From NCBI GenBank assembly GCA_964468805.1, contig CAYXWM010000002.1, positions 52,756 through 116,755 of the forward strand: a DNA stretch of 64,000 nucleotides, written 5' to 3'. Both the position numbers and the translations under genes were made by a program. Positions 35,635 to 43,841 of this stretch are shown piece by piece. Under the pieces are notes generated by a model, which ran no database searches, had not been told where the DNA came from, and was given only the letters and a program-made list of their open reading frames with translations. The stretch's first letter is position 1, and each line of letters begins with the position of its first letter. The stretch is from CAYXWM01 sp964468805 (GTDB lineage Bacteria; Bacillota; Clostridia; Lachnospirales; WRBF01).

Positions 35635-37062
35635 TTGACAAATCAAGAGTTATGCAACCTGTTAGTTGAAGCTTGCGGCGGAAAAGAAAACTTTGAATCC
35701 GCAACAAATTGTATGACCAGATTAAGAGTCAAGCTGAAAGACAAACAAAAGGCCGATTTGGACAAATTAAAAGGAATTGAAGGCGTTTTGGGTGTTGTTG
35801 ACGACGTAACAACTCAAATCGTTGTGGGTCCCGGTAAGGCCAAAAAGCTTTGCGATGTACTTGTTGAAGATTTCGGCATAGTAAGAGATTCCGGCGGAGT
35901 TACAGATGACTGGAAAGAAAACAAGGAAAGCTTAAAAAGCACACAAAAAGAAAGTGCAATTAAAAATGCACTTCGTACCATAGGCGAAATATTTATTCCG
36001 CTTATACCGGCTATTATAGCGGCAGGTATTTTTAACGGATTTTCCGGTCTTATAGGAACCATGCAAAACACCGGCGGTTTAGCTGCCGACAGTGCCTTCT
36101 GGACCTTATTGAAAAATATGTTCGGGCTTATAGGCGGAGCTTTCTTATCGTACTTTGCAATATTTACCGGCGTTAACGCCGCCCGTAAATTCGGTGCCAC
36201 AGAAGCCTTGGGCGGTATGATAGGTGCCATATCCATAATGACTCAAATTAATCCGCTTTCCGAAATGTTCGGCTTATACAACGCCGCTACACCCCTTAAA
36301 TCTATCCTTACTACCGGTAAGGGCGGTATTATCGGCGTGGTTATAGGTGTTTGGGTACTTGCCAAGGTTGAGCGTTATGTAAGAAAAAATACACCCGATG
36401 TTCTTGATTTAATTGTTACACCCATAGTAAGTTTGCTTGTTGTTTCTGTATTGTTTGTTTTCGCTATTATGCCGGCTTCCGGTTTTATTTCCGATTGGTT
36501 GGTTTCCGGTTTAAGTGTAATCATTAATACACCAAACCCCATAGTAAGTGTTATTTCGGGATTTATTTTGGCGGCGTTATTCTTGCCTATGGTTCTTTTG
36601 GGTTTGCATCACGGGCTTATACCCATCTATGCTATTCAACTTGAACAAATGGGCGGCGTTTCCTTATTCCCCGTTTTGGCTATGGCAGGAGCCGGTCAAG
36701 TGGGCGCGGCTATCGCTATTTATTTAAAAGCCAAAAGATCAAAAAATACCAGAATTAAGAAGGTTATTGCCGGTGCGCTTCCTGCCGGATTTTTGGGAAT
36801 AGGCGAACCCCTTATTTACGGCGTTACTTTACCCCTGGGAAAACCTTTTATAACAGCCGGCCTGGGAGCCGGTTTCGGCGGAGCCTTCGTTATGCTGACT
36901 AATGTTATGGCCACAGCATGGGGTCCTTCGGGTATAGTTGCTATTCCTTTGATGCAACCCAACTCCATGTTAAATTTCGTTATCGGTTTGTTGATTTCTT
37001 ACGTAGCAGGTTTTATTATTACTTATGCGTTTATTAAAGATGATTTGGTGGCCAGAGCTTAG
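35635..37062 (+). CDS. murP: PTS MurNAc-type IIBC permease
   Basis: This 475-residue permease carries an N-terminal EIIB domain with the phosphorylated Cys in TNCMTRLRVKLKDK (about residue 25), a linker, then EIIC (IGEIFIPLIPAIIAAGIFNG; LLGLHHGLIPIYA; FLGIGEPLIYGVTLPLG). It lacks a IIA domain and should use Crr at 12298. Location after murR-murQ points to MurNAc or MurNAc-containing disaccharides. I start it at TTG 35635, six bases after AAGAGGTG; earlier in-frame codons overlap that ribosome site. Confidence 0.9.
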   Translation: MTNQELCNLLVEACGGKENFESATNCMTRLRVKLKDKQKADLDKLKGIEGVLGVVDDVTTQIVVGPGKAKKLCDVLVEDFGIVRDSGGVTDDWKENKESLKSTQKESAIKNALRTIGEIFIPLIPAIIAAGIFNGFSGLIGTMQNTGGLAADSAFWTLLKNMFGLIGGAFLSYFAIFTGVNAARKFGATEALGGMIGAISIMTQINPLSEMFGLYNAATPLKSILTTGKGGIIGVVIGVWVLAKVERYVRKNTPDVLDLIVTPIVSLLVVSVLFVFAIMPASGFISDWLVSGLSVIINTPNPIVSVISGFILAALFLPMVLLGLHHGLIPIYAIQLEQMGGVSLFPVLAMAGAGQVGAAIAIYLKAKRSKNTRIKKVIAGALPAGFLGIGEPLIYGVTLPLGKPFITAGLGAGFGGAFVMLTNVMATAWGPSGIVAIPLMQPNSMLNFVIGLLISYVAGFIITYAFIKDDLVARA

Positions 37063-37079
37063 AGTAGAGGAGTGACAAA

Positions 37080-37994
37080 ATGAAAAAGTTTGGCGTTTTA
37101 GGATTGGTTATACTTACTTTTTTGGCTTTTCTGGTTCTCGGTTCAACGGCACAATCAATTGCCGATGCTCCAAAACCTCCGGAACCGCCTAAAAGTTCAA
37201 TGAAAGCACCTACACTGTATTCTGAAGTTTTACAGCTTGATTGGAATTACTCTGTTTATTTACCCGTGGGTTATGACGATGAAGCAAATGCAAACAAAGT
37301 TTACCCTGTAGTTTATTTATTGCATGGTGCTTTCGGCAATCACAGAAATTTGGTTGAAAGATTCCCGGTTCAAAAAATAATTGACGACTTAATAGCGGCA
37401 AATGAATTGCAAGAATGTATAGTAGTTTTCCCTGATGGATTTAACAGCTACTATATAAACGGCCCTGCTTTTAACATGGAAGATGCCTTTGTAAACGATT
37501 TCTTCCCTGCTATAGAAAAAACTTACAGAGTTGATGCAAGAAAAGAAGCAAGATTCATAGGCGGTATTTCTATGGGTGGTTATGGGGCATCCCGTTTCGC
37601 TCTTAAATACCCCGAAATGTTTAATTCTGCACTGTTAATTTCTCCTGCGGTTTGGGAAAAACCTCAAGAGGGTAATGCTGTTTATGATTTATGGCATGTT
37701 TTCAAAGACGGAGATAAAAACTTCAGCCAAGAAGTTTGGGAACAATATTATCCCCAAGGACTTATTGACAGTTACGCCGATTCCGGCAGTAAAGTTGATT
37801 TCTTTGTAATAACAGGCGATGCCGATGAGGTTGTGGATGTTTCCGAAGTACAAGCCTTTGCCGGTAATTTGGAAAAAGCCGCAAATGTTACCTTAACAGT
37901 AGAACCGGAAGGCGTACATGCCTGGACATTCTGGGAAGGCGCAACCAAAAAAGCCTTGCAGTTTGCCGGTGAAAAGATGTCCGGAGTGAAATAA
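37080..37994 (+). CDS. Exported alpha/beta-hydrolase esterase (esterase D/feruloyl esterase-like)
   Basis: 304 residues. An N-terminal hydrophobic signal (MKKFGVLGLVILTFLAFLVLG) is followed by a proline-rich linker, so it is exported or membrane-anchored. The hydrolase domain has an oxyanion-type YPVVYLLHGAFGNH, nucleophile Ser in GGISMGGYGASR, Asp in ITGDADEVVD and His in EGVHAWTFW. It follows murP by 18 bases in the mur operon. Removal of acyl groups from cell-wall fragments before uptake is a reasonable but unproven role. Confidence 0.85.
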   Translation: MKKFGVLGLVILTFLAFLVLGSTAQSIADAPKPPEPPKSSMKAPTLYSEVLQLDWNYSVYLPVGYDDEANANKVYPVVYLLHGAFGNHRNLVERFPVQKIIDDLIAANELQECIVVFPDGFNSYYINGPAFNMEDAFVNDFFPAIEKTYRVDARKEARFIGGISMGGYGASRFALKYPEMFNSALLISPAVWEKPQEGNAVYDLWHVFKDGDKNFSQEVWEQYYPQGLIDSYADSGSKVDFFVITGDADEVVDVSEVQAFAGNLEKAANVTLTVEPEGVHAWTFWEGATKKALQFAGEKMSGVK

Positions 37995-38004
37995 ATTTTA
38001 AAAC

Positions 38005-38046
38005 AAAAGCCTTATAATTCGATTTTGGAATTATAAGGCTTTTATA
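38005..38046 (+). terminator. Terminator of the mur operon
   Basis: Perfect 16-base arms AAAAGCCTTATAATTC (38005-38020) and GAATTATAAGGCTTTT (38028-38043), with A and T runs outside, 10 bases past the esterase stop. Confidence 0.92.
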
Positions 38047-38224
38047 TTTATGACCGACACGAAATTGCAGCTATAAAGGGGTTCAATTATTCATATACTC
38101 TTATGTTGATTTCATGCGACAGTATATACTTAATCAAAACAAGGGATTATACCGATTATCAGTAGAAGTACCGGATACGTGTCCTAACTATGTTACTTTA
38201 CAAACTACGTTGATGTAAAATTTC

Positions 38225-38530
38225 TTATCGGTAATTTCTTTCAACAGTAAAACAATGCTGTTTGCAAGTGCTAAAGTTAATGAAAGAATAGAATTTTTGC
38301 GCTAAATCACCTGCATTACCGGAATCAGCTACAAATTTCTCCACATCTGCCATTGTTTCAAAGGTTATAAAGTCAACCCAAGTATCTCCATCAACAAGTT
38401 GCTTCCATGAGATATAGCCCTTTTGTTTGGAAATTAAATCATTATTTAAATTTTCTGCCGCAAGCAAAAAATCAGACACAGAGGCTCCTTCATTTAAATT
38501 ATAAGAACAATAAAATACTGCATTTGACAT
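38225..38530 (-). CDS. Small antibiotic-biosynthesis-monooxygenase (ABM)/dimeric alpha-beta barrel-like protein
   Basis: 101 residues. The opening MSNAVFYCSYNLNEGASVSDFLLAAENLNNDLI, the GYISWKQLVDGDTWVDFITFETMADVEKFV middle and the helical end fit the small dimeric alpha-beta barrel (ABM/Dabb-like) group. No catalytic residues can be named. AAAGGAGAC precedes the ATG. A copy of the WYL operator lies 52 bases upstream, tying it to the 5.7-8.1 kb locus. It is also the first of the small minus-strand genes leading to the tRNA-Arg array. Confidence 0.7.
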   Translation of the reverse strand: MSNAVFYCSYNLNEGASVSDFLLAAENLNNDLISKQKGYISWKQLVDGDTWVDFITFETMADVEKFVADSGNAGDLAQKFYSFINFSTCKQHCFTVERNYR

Positions 38531-38581
38531 ATTAAATGTCTCCTTTCAAGATTTATCCCTAACATCATACCATGGCACCGG

Positions 38582-38601
38582 GACAACAGAGTGTCATATT
38601 A
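38582..38601. promoter_or_regulatory. Candidate WYL-regulator operator, site 3
   Basis: GACAACAGAGTGTCATATTA differs from sites 1 and 2 (6565, 7585) at two positions and lies 52 bases upstream of the ABM-like gene, in the same relative orientation as site 1 to the GyrI-like gene. Confidence 0.65.
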
Positions 38602-38623
38602 TAAATTATAAATAATTCCAAAA

Positions 38624-38713
38624 TATACGCAAAAAGCCGCCGAATTTTAATTCGACAGCTTTCAATAAAATTGTACTTGTGAGTTAAAGAAGAAAACAGG
38701 GATTATGCTCATT
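38624..38713 (-). repeat. Cassette-boundary repeat R1
   Basis: About 90 bp. It has a palindrome GCCGCCGAA...TTCGACAGC (38631-38662), then AATTGTACTTGTGAG, and a tail ending TATGCTCATT. On the minus strand it contains CAAGTACA, identical to the 3' end of the tRNA-Arg at 40751. Confidence 0.7.
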
Positions 38714-38877
38714 TTGTGAGTTCAAATAGTTTTCAACACCAAGTTTAAAAGAATAATAAAGCAGTAATGGCGGATACAGGCTACCTAAAACCAATGCTAC
38801 TGTTGGAATTGCCCTGAAAAATGCACACTCGTTATCAATAGTGTACCGAATCCCATAATTCAGAAATCTGTCATGGG
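38684..38877 (-). pseudogene. Start-less open frame with a hydrophobic segment (gene remnant)
   Basis: An open frame of about 64 codons on the minus strand ends in TAA inside repeat R1 but has no ATG, GTG or TTG with a ribosome site. It includes a hydrophobic stretch (AIPTVALVLGSLYPPLLLYY) and ends ...NEHNPCFLL. It fills the otherwise empty space between R1 and the GNAT gene, where the other units of this array hold a complete gene. Probably the 3' part of a lost cassette gene. The family is not recognisable. Confidence 0.4.
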
Positions 38878-38885
38878 TACAAAAC

Positions 38886-39470
38886 TCAATTTGAGGAGGA
38901 GCGGTATTTCATAAATATCTTTTCATTGAAGCCCTTTTGTTTAGCGTATTTTACCTTTTCTCTTTTGTATTCCGAAAACCCGAATTTTTCATAACATTTG
39001 ATTGCGCCATGATTTATATCCGTAACATCAAGCTCATAACCTGTATATTTGCTGTTGTTTATGGCATATTCTAACATTTGAGTAGTAATGCCTTTCCTCT
39101 GACAGTGCTTTAGAACACAAACACTTTCAATGTAACCCACTGTATCAGGGTACTCTAATTGCTTTTCAAACTCCTCTTTCAAAACCATGGAGGCTATAAT
39201 TCCTTTTATAAATCCAAAATGCTTTTTATAAGATTTCCAATCAACTAAAATGCTTCTTCCGTTACAATCAGAGATAGCCAATGCTCCCACGACATTGTTT
39301 TCATCTTGGATTGCAACATAAAATCGTTCAATTTGAATACCGCTTTCTATAGCATTCGCCACTATTTGAATATCTTTGCATAAAGCTGAAAAATCTTTTT
39401 CAAAAGCCTCCGCAATACAATATGCTACTTGTTTTCTGTCTGATATTACGGCCTTTCTGATTTTAACCAT
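38886..39470 (-). CDS. GNAT-family N-acetyltransferase
   Basis: About 194 residues. MVKIRKAVISDRKQVAYCIAEAF opens a GNAT fold. The acetyl-CoA motif A is VCVLKHCQRKGITTQMLEYAI (about 115-135), followed by ELDVTDINHGAIKCYEKFGFSEYKR, a typical motif B. Substrate unknown. Two ATGs, at 39479 and 39470, are possible; AGAGG spacing favours 39470. It is one of several unrelated small genes separated by R repeats, on the minus strand. Confidence 0.87.
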   Translation of the reverse strand: MVKIRKAVISDRKQVAYCIAEAFEKDFSALCKDIQIVANAIESGIQIERFYVAIQDENNVVGALAISDCNGRSILVDWKSYKKHFGFIKGIIASMVLKEEFEKQLEYPDTVGYIESVCVLKHCQRKGITTQMLEYAINNSKYTGYELDVTDINHGAIKCYEKFGFSEYKREKVKYAKQKGFNEKIFMKYRSSSN

Positions 39471-39507
39471 TTTGACCATCCTCTATAGCAAGAATTTTAA
39501 ACTTCTC

Positions 39508-39598
39508 TATACACAAAAAGCTGTCAAATTCCCATTCGACAGCTTTTGATAAAACTTGTGATTTTGAGCCATAAGCAATAACAGCGTATACGGTCATT
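39508..39598 (-). repeat. Cassette-boundary repeat R2
   Basis: TATACACA, then arms AAAGCTGTCAAAT / ATTCGACAGCTTT around a four-base loop, then AACTTGTG and a tail ending CGGTCATT just past the DUF4279 stop. Same organisation as R1, R3 and R4. Confidence 0.72.
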
Positions 39599-39604
39599 AT
39601 CCTA

Positions 39605-40018
39605 CTAATCGTTTGAGTCACAAATATATAGATCAATATCAATTTCTGTATCTGTTTCAAAACAGAATTTAATTACCTGTTTTGAAGGAGCAAGACTAGG
39701 GGTAGGTTCGCCAACATAAAGTGATGGAACGATTTGGAGAACAAATGAAACATCGAATTTATTTTTTATTTTTTTTAACTTCTCAATCTTTGAAACAAGA
39801 GGTTCAATAGTGAAATGCATTTGATTATCAACATCTACATCATAATCACTACACATTCCAATTTCCCAATGTGCAAAATCGTACGTAGAGTTATTTTTTC
39901 TTTTATCACCGATTCGCCAACTTTTTTCCGGAACAAGTTCTAAAATTTCCGATATTATGTCCGGTTCAAAATCGCCTGCAATTTTAAAGTAAGTATAACA
40001 AGAGTTTCTTTCACCCAT
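39605..40018 (-). CDS. DUF4279-type protein
   Basis: 137 residues: MGERNSCYTYFKIAGDFEPDIISEILELVPEKSWRIGDKR, then STYDFAHWEIG and a long hydrophilic C-terminus ending FCFETDTEIDIDLYICD. The pattern fits DUF4279, a small family of unknown function often met in mobile or accessory regions and sometimes linked to toxin immunity. AAAAAGGAG lies nine bases upstream of the ATG. The gene sits between repeats R2 and R3 with almost no other spacing. Confidence 0.78.
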   Translation of the reverse strand: MGERNSCYTYFKIAGDFEPDIISEILELVPEKSWRIGDKRKNNSTYDFAHWEIGMCSDYDVDVDNQMHFTIEPLVSKIEKLKKIKNKFDVSFVLQIVPSLYVGEPTPSLAPSKQVIKFCFETDTEIDIDLYICDSND

Positions 40019-40042
40019 TTGCTTACTCCTTTTTATATTTAA

Positions 40043-40135
40043 CTATACACCACAAGCTGCCAAACTTATGTTTAGCAGCTTGTGACAAAGCTTGTGCTTG
40101 TGAATCAATAAGGCTAACACGGCAAAATGCTCATT
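40043..40135 (-). repeat. Cassette-boundary repeat R3
   Basis: TATACACCA, then CAAGCTGCCAAAC / GTTTAGCAGCTTG, then CTTGTGCTTGTG and a tail ending TGCTCATT near the phosphatase stop. The arms differ from R2/R4 at several positions but most changes are paired (A-T to C-G, T-A to C-G), so the hairpin is conserved beyond its sequence. Confidence 0.72.
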
Positions 40136-40143
40136 AGTTGTTG

Positions 40144-40665
40144 TCAATTATCATAAGTAAGAAACTCGTTTTTTCCGGCAACTGCTTTCTTAAAATCATA
40201 ATTTTTTGGCTTCCCCTTAAAAAAATAATTTATTACCCGTACATTTGCGGCATGAGTGACTATTAAGATGTTTTTTCCCTTGTATTTTTCTATAATCTCG
40301 TCACACAAATTACAGTTTCTTTCTATAAACATGTCGAAGCGTTCCGTGCCCTTTTTACCACTTTTGAATGCCAACCATAATGATAGCATCATAAATAGAG
40401 ATTCCTGTTTACCTTCAAAATCACCGCAACATATCTCTGTCAACCTGTCATCAAAGATAATTGTATCTTTATAGAGTATCTCGCAGAATTGGCGTGCTCT
40501 TGTTAGAGGACTACAAAAACACACATCGAAATGAACATTCTTCAAATTATCAGCTTGCTGTTTTGCCTGTTCTATTCCTGTTTTATTTAAAAAGGTATCC
40601 GTGACACCATTACATCTTTTGAATAAGTTCCAATCGGTCTGCCCATGACGCATAAGATATATCAT
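40144..40665 (-). CDS. Histidine phosphatase (phosphoglycerate-mutase-like) family protein
   Basis: 173 residues. The catalytic RHG motif is at the N-terminus (YLMRHGQTDWN, residues 3-13), with CFCSPLTRARQFCEIL, a proton-donor Glu in LTEICCGDFEGK and the second His in ILIVTHAANVRVI. It should dephosphorylate a small phosphorylated substrate; family members include cobalamin, sugar-phosphate and broad-range phosphatases. GGAGGAGTAATT precedes the ATG. It is the gene nearest the tRNA, bounded by R3 and R4. Confidence 0.9.
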   Translation of the reverse strand: MIYLMRHGQTDWNLFKRCNGVTDTFLNKTGIEQAKQQADNLKNVHFDVCFCSPLTRARQFCEILYKDTIIFDDRLTEICCGDFEGKQESLFMMLSLWLAFKSGKKGTERFDMFIERNCNLCDEIIEKYKGKNILIVTHAANVRVINYFFKGKPKNYDFKKAVAGKNEFLTYDN

Positions 40666-40697
40666 AATTACTCCTCCAACAAAATATAAATAACCCT

Positions 40698-40750
40698 ACC
40701 TATACACCAAAAGCTGTCAAATTCTTATTTGACAGCTTTCAACATTTTGC
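40698..40750 (-). repeat. Cassette-boundary repeat R4, fused to the tRNA-Arg 3' end
   Basis: TATACACC, then AAAGCTGTCAAAT / ATTTGACAGCTTT, then CAACATTTTGC leading straight into the complement of the tRNA acceptor end (TGTACTTG). As RNA on the minus strand it could be the tRNA terminator (stem followed by TTTTGG). Confidence 0.72.
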
Positions 40751-40824
<74 letters not shown>

Positions 40825-40849
40825 ATGCATTATATTTAATTTCAGTGTA

Positions 40850-40878
40850 ATTATAAAGGAAACAAGAAATAAATTCAA
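40850..40878 (-). promoter_or_regulatory. Promoter of tRNA-Arg
   Basis: On the minus strand TTGAAT (40878-40873) and TATAAT (40855-40850) are 17 bases apart, and the tRNA begins 26 bases after the -10 box. Confidence 0.8.
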
Positions 40879-40938
40879 GTATTTATTTTGCTTGATATTT
40901 ATTAAATAATGCAGTAAAATTTATACAAAAACCGGCTT

Positions 40939-40985
40939 ATACTAATCTTCAATTAATGACAGTATAATTTTAGGAAGAATAGTAT
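40939..40985. repeat. Family C inverted-repeat element, copy C2
   Basis: ATACTAATCTTC ... GAAGAATAGTAT, the same ends as C1 at 30281. Copy A6 of family A begins at its right edge, sharing the TAT. Confidence 0.65.
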
Positions 40986-41080
40986 ACTAATTCCATGTAG
41001 GATGAATGACAATTGTTTTTTCCTTGAACCGTTAGAAAAAATCAATATTTTTGTCCTCTGTTTAAAATGGAATCAGTATT
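40984..41080 (-). repeat. Family A palindromic repeat, copy A6
   Basis: TACTAATTCC ... GGAATCAGTA with the centre in reverse orientation (CTTGAACCGTTAG). It abuts C2 and lies upstream of gltX. Confidence 0.85.
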
Positions 41081-41148
41081 ATACCGATAAAAACCGGATA
41101 TGAACCGGGTATACCAAATAATTACTCATAACCGGCAAGGAGAAGAAA

Positions 41149-42570
41149 ATGGTAAGAACAAGATTTGCACCAAGCCCTACAGGGTATATGCACATAGGAA
41201 ATTTACGCACAGCCTTATACGAATATTTAATAGCCAAAAGTCTGGGCGGTAAATTCATTTTAAGAATAGAAGATACAGACAGGGAGCGACTTGTTGAGGG
41301 TTCTGTGGATGTAATATACAAAACGCTGAAAACAGCCGGAATCGTGCATGATGAAGGACCGGATATAGGCGGAGAATACGGCCCTTATATACAAAGCGAG
41401 CGTAAAAACGAATATTTAAAATACGCCTTGGAACTTGTGGAAAAAGGAGAAGCATACTACTGTTTCTGTACCAAAGAACGCCTTTCCGCAAAATCCAACC
41501 ATGAAAAATACGACCGTTACTGCCTGGATTTAAGCAAAGAAGAAACTGACGCATTGCTCAAGTCCGGAACTCCCTATGTAATCCGTCAAAAAATGCCCGA
41601 AGGTTCAACTACTTTTTCCGATGAAGTCTACGGGGATATTACCGTTCAAAACGAAGAATTGGAAGACCAAATTTTAATAAAATCCGACGGTCTGCCTACC
41701 TATAACTTTGCAAACGTTATAGACGACCATTTAATGGAGATAACTCATATTTTAAGGGGCAGCGAATATCTTTCATCCGCTCCAAAATACAATATACTTT
41801 ACAATGCCTTCGGTTGGGAAATTCCCACCTACGTTCATTTGCCCTTGATTTTAAACGAAAACGGCGAAAAACTATCCAAACGTCATGGTGATGCTTCTTT
41901 TGAGGACTTAATTGAAGAAGGATATTTACCGGAAGCAGTGGTTAATTTTATAGCCCTGTTAGGTTGGAGCCCCGAAAACAACAACGAATTTTTCTCCATG
42001 GAAGAACTGATTCAGGAATTTAAAGTTTCCGGTATCAGCAAATCTCCTTCTATTTTCGATACAAAGAAATTAACTTGGATGAACGGAGAATATATTAAAA
42101 AACTGCCGGAGGACAAGTTCTTTGACATGGCAAAACCTTATTTGGAGGCTGCCATAAAAAACCCCAATATTGATTTAAAAGTCATCTCCGCTATGGTTCA
42201 ATCAAGGGTGAATTTTGTTAAAGAAATACCGGGTTTGGTTGATTTCTTTGATACTTTGCCCTCTTATGACAGTGAGCTTTATGTTCATAAAAAAATGAAA
42301 ACCACCACGGAAAATTCTCTGGAAAGTCTTAAAAAAGTACTGCCGGTTTTGGAGGGTCACAATGATTGGTCAGAGGCTTCTCTCCATGATTTAATTTTAT
42401 CTTTGGTTGAACAATTGGGCATAAAAAACGGTCAAATGTTATGGCCCATAAGGACAGCCTTGTCCGGCAAACCGGGTACACCCTGCGGTGCAACTCAATT
42501 GCTTGAACTACTCGGCAAGGACGAATCCTTAAAACGTATAAGGATAGGTATAGAATTGTTGGAATCATAG
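41149..42570 (+). CDS. gltX: Glutamate-tRNA ligase
   Basis: This 473-residue class I aminoacyl-tRNA synthetase charges tRNA-Glu. The HIGH-type motif is TRFAPSPTGYMHIGNLRTALYEY at the N-terminus and the KMSKS-type motif EKLSKRHG lies near residue 243. The anticodon-binding half follows (WMNGEYIKKLPEDKF), and the C-terminus has WPIRTALSGKPGTPCGATQLLELLGK. Length is normal for Firmicutes. CAAGGAGAAG precedes the ATG. Copies C2 and A6 fill the space between it and the tRNA-Arg; no T-box-like leader is visible. Confidence 0.97.
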   Translation: MVRTRFAPSPTGYMHIGNLRTALYEYLIAKSLGGKFILRIEDTDRERLVEGSVDVIYKTLKTAGIVHDEGPDIGGEYGPYIQSERKNEYLKYALELVEKGEAYYCFCTKERLSAKSNHEKYDRYCLDLSKEETDALLKSGTPYVIRQKMPEGSTTFSDEVYGDITVQNEELEDQILIKSDGLPTYNFANVIDDHLMEITHILRGSEYLSSAPKYNILYNAFGWEIPTYVHLPLILNENGEKLSKRHGDASFEDLIEEGYLPEAVVNFIALLGWSPENNNEFFSMEELIQEFKVSGISKSPSIFDTKKLTWMNGEYIKKLPEDKFFDMAKPYLEAAIKNPNIDLKVISAMVQSRVNFVKEIPGLVDFFDTLPSYDSELYVHKKMKTTTENSLESLKKVLPVLEGHNDWSEASLHDLILSLVEQLGIKNGQMLWPIRTALSGKPGTPCGATQLLELLGKDESLKRIRIGIELLES

Positions 42571-42601
42571 AATTGCCGGAAAATACCCTAAGTCTATAGC
42601 A

Positions 42602-42640
42602 ATAAAAAAATGGCATGGATTAGCTTCCATGCCACTTATT
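42602..42640. terminator. Bidirectional terminator between gltX and the 3D-domain gene
   Basis: TGGCATGGA (42611-42619) and TCCATGCCA (42626-42634). On the plus strand CTTATT follows; on the minus strand seven T follow, so it is stronger for the convergent 3D-domain transcript. Confidence 0.85.
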
Positions 42641-42678
42641 GTATTTGAAATTATTTATTGATTCATTATAATTAAAGT

Positions 42679-42780
42679 ATACTGATTCAATTTTAAACAA
42701 AGGACAAAAATAATTGATTTTTTCCAACGGTTTAAGAAAAAACGATTATTTTTGTCCTTCATCTTATATGGAATCAGTAT
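42679..42780 (+). repeat. Family A palindromic repeat, copy A7
   Basis: TACTGATTCA ... GGAATCAGTA, flanked by TA on both sides, with a well-preserved centre (CCAACGGTTTAAG). It lies six bases past the 3D-domain gene stop. Confidence 0.88.
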
Positions 42781-42785
42781 ATTTA

Positions 42786-43841
42786 TTATTGGTCAGCCAA
42801 AACATAAACCTTGATGTTTCTGCGTCCGAATTGTCTGGCTTCGGAAACACTTTCAAAGAACAGGTCTATTTTGTTTCCTTTGATGGCTCCGCCGGTATCG
42901 GCAGCAATAGAGTAGCCGTAGCCTTCAACATAAAGCTTGGTTCCCAAGGGAATTACTCTGGGGTCTACCGCAACTATGCCGGGGCGTACTCTTGCACCGG
43001 ATGCGGTTATACCGTAGTTTTTGTCGCCCGGTCTTTTACCGGTGCTTTCGTAACCTGCGGTATAGGCTGAAGCGTTCATAATCAGCTCTTTTGTGTATTC
43101 CACGTTGGAAATATCCTCTTTCATGGCAAAGGCAAAGTTTGCGTTGTCTATACCATTGGTAGATGCAGGCACACGGGTTCCGCGGTTAATAATTTTATTA
43201 ACGGGTTTTGCCGCTATTTTTTCTTCTGTAACAAATCTGTCGGATTCTTCGCCGCTCAAGTAAACAACTTTTGAGATTATTTCTTTTTTGCCGGGCTTTC
43301 CTTCTTGAACGATTTCTTCAACACCCTTATTTAAGGTGTTTACGAGCTTAACTTCGGTTTCAAAGGGTATCTCTTGAGTTTCGGTAACGGTTTCTTCGGT
43401 TCTTGTTTGCAACTTGATTGTTTGATTGGGTTCAAGTTTGCCGGCCAAATATCCGTCGTAGAAGTATTTTTGTGAAGTTAAGGTTTCCAAATCGGCTATC
43501 ATGGTTCCGGTGTATGTACCGGGTTTTACGGTAACAGGTTGTTCTTTTCCGTCTATAATAACTTTTACATCAAAACCTCTGGTAATGTTGATTTTGGATA
43601 TTCTGGGCAAAACGGTTAATTTTGCATCTCTTTCAACATCCATAATATCCGTATGCGCTACTTCTATACCGGCTTCATCCAAAAAGTCTGCAACCGTTTC
43701 TTGAGCTGTTCTGTAAAGGGTAGGGGTACCGTCTTCAATTACCCAAATATCCATGCGTTGGGAATTGTAAGCGCTGACCGGACCGGCCAATAACCCCAAA
43801 AATAATACCACTATTACAAAAGTCTTTAAATATCTTAGCAT
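42786..43841 (-). CDS. Exported DUF348-G5-3D domain protein (Rpf/YabE-like cell-wall protein)
   Basis: 351 residues. A signal segment (LRYLKTFVIVVLFLGLLAGPVSA) is followed by a DUF348 domain (about 28-75, IEDGTPTLYRTAQETVADFLDEAGI), a second beta-rich region and a G5-type domain (about 140-215). The C-terminal 3D domain (about 255-350) has NASAYTAG, GITASGARVRPGIVAVDPRVIPLGTKLYV, AADTGGAIKGNKIDLFF, including its conserved aspartates. Such proteins are lytic transglycosylase-like peptidoglycan hydrolases acting outside the membrane. Monocistronic, ending at copy A7 and the terminator. Confidence 0.92.
   Translation of the reverse strand: MLRYLKTFVIVVLFLGLLAGPVSAYNSQRMDIWVIEDGTPTLYRTAQETVADFLDEAGIEVAHTDIMDVERDAKLTVLPRISKINITRGFDVKVIIDGKEQPVTVKPGTYTGTMIADLETLTSQKYFYDGYLAGKLEPNQTIKLQTRTEETVTETQEIPFETEVKLVNTLNKGVEEIVQEGKPGKKEIISKVVYLSGEESDRFVTEEKIAAKPVNKIINRGTRVPASTNGIDNANFAFAMKEDISNVEYTKELIMNASAYTAGYESTGKRPGDKNYGITASGARVRPGIVAVDPRVIPLGTKLYVEGYGYSIAADTGGAIKGNKIDLFFESVSEARQFGRRNIKVYVLADQ

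Noticed and set aside
38127..38137. Isolated TATACTTAAT resembling a family B end
   Set aside because: Only about ten bases match and the rest of the element is missing, so chance is likely.
39463..39660. 65-codon frame across repeat R2
   Set aside because: It runs through the hairpin and the end of the DUF4279 gene, without a ribosome site.
38624..40750. Classical integron with attC sites
   Set aside because: No integrase is in the window and the repeats lack a consistent GTTRRRY/RYYYAAC pair; only R3 has a chance GTTAAAT. I report a cassette-like array but not an integron.
41081..41148. T-box leader for gltX
   Set aside because: The gap is short and occupied by repeats; no T-box sequence or specifier stem is seen.
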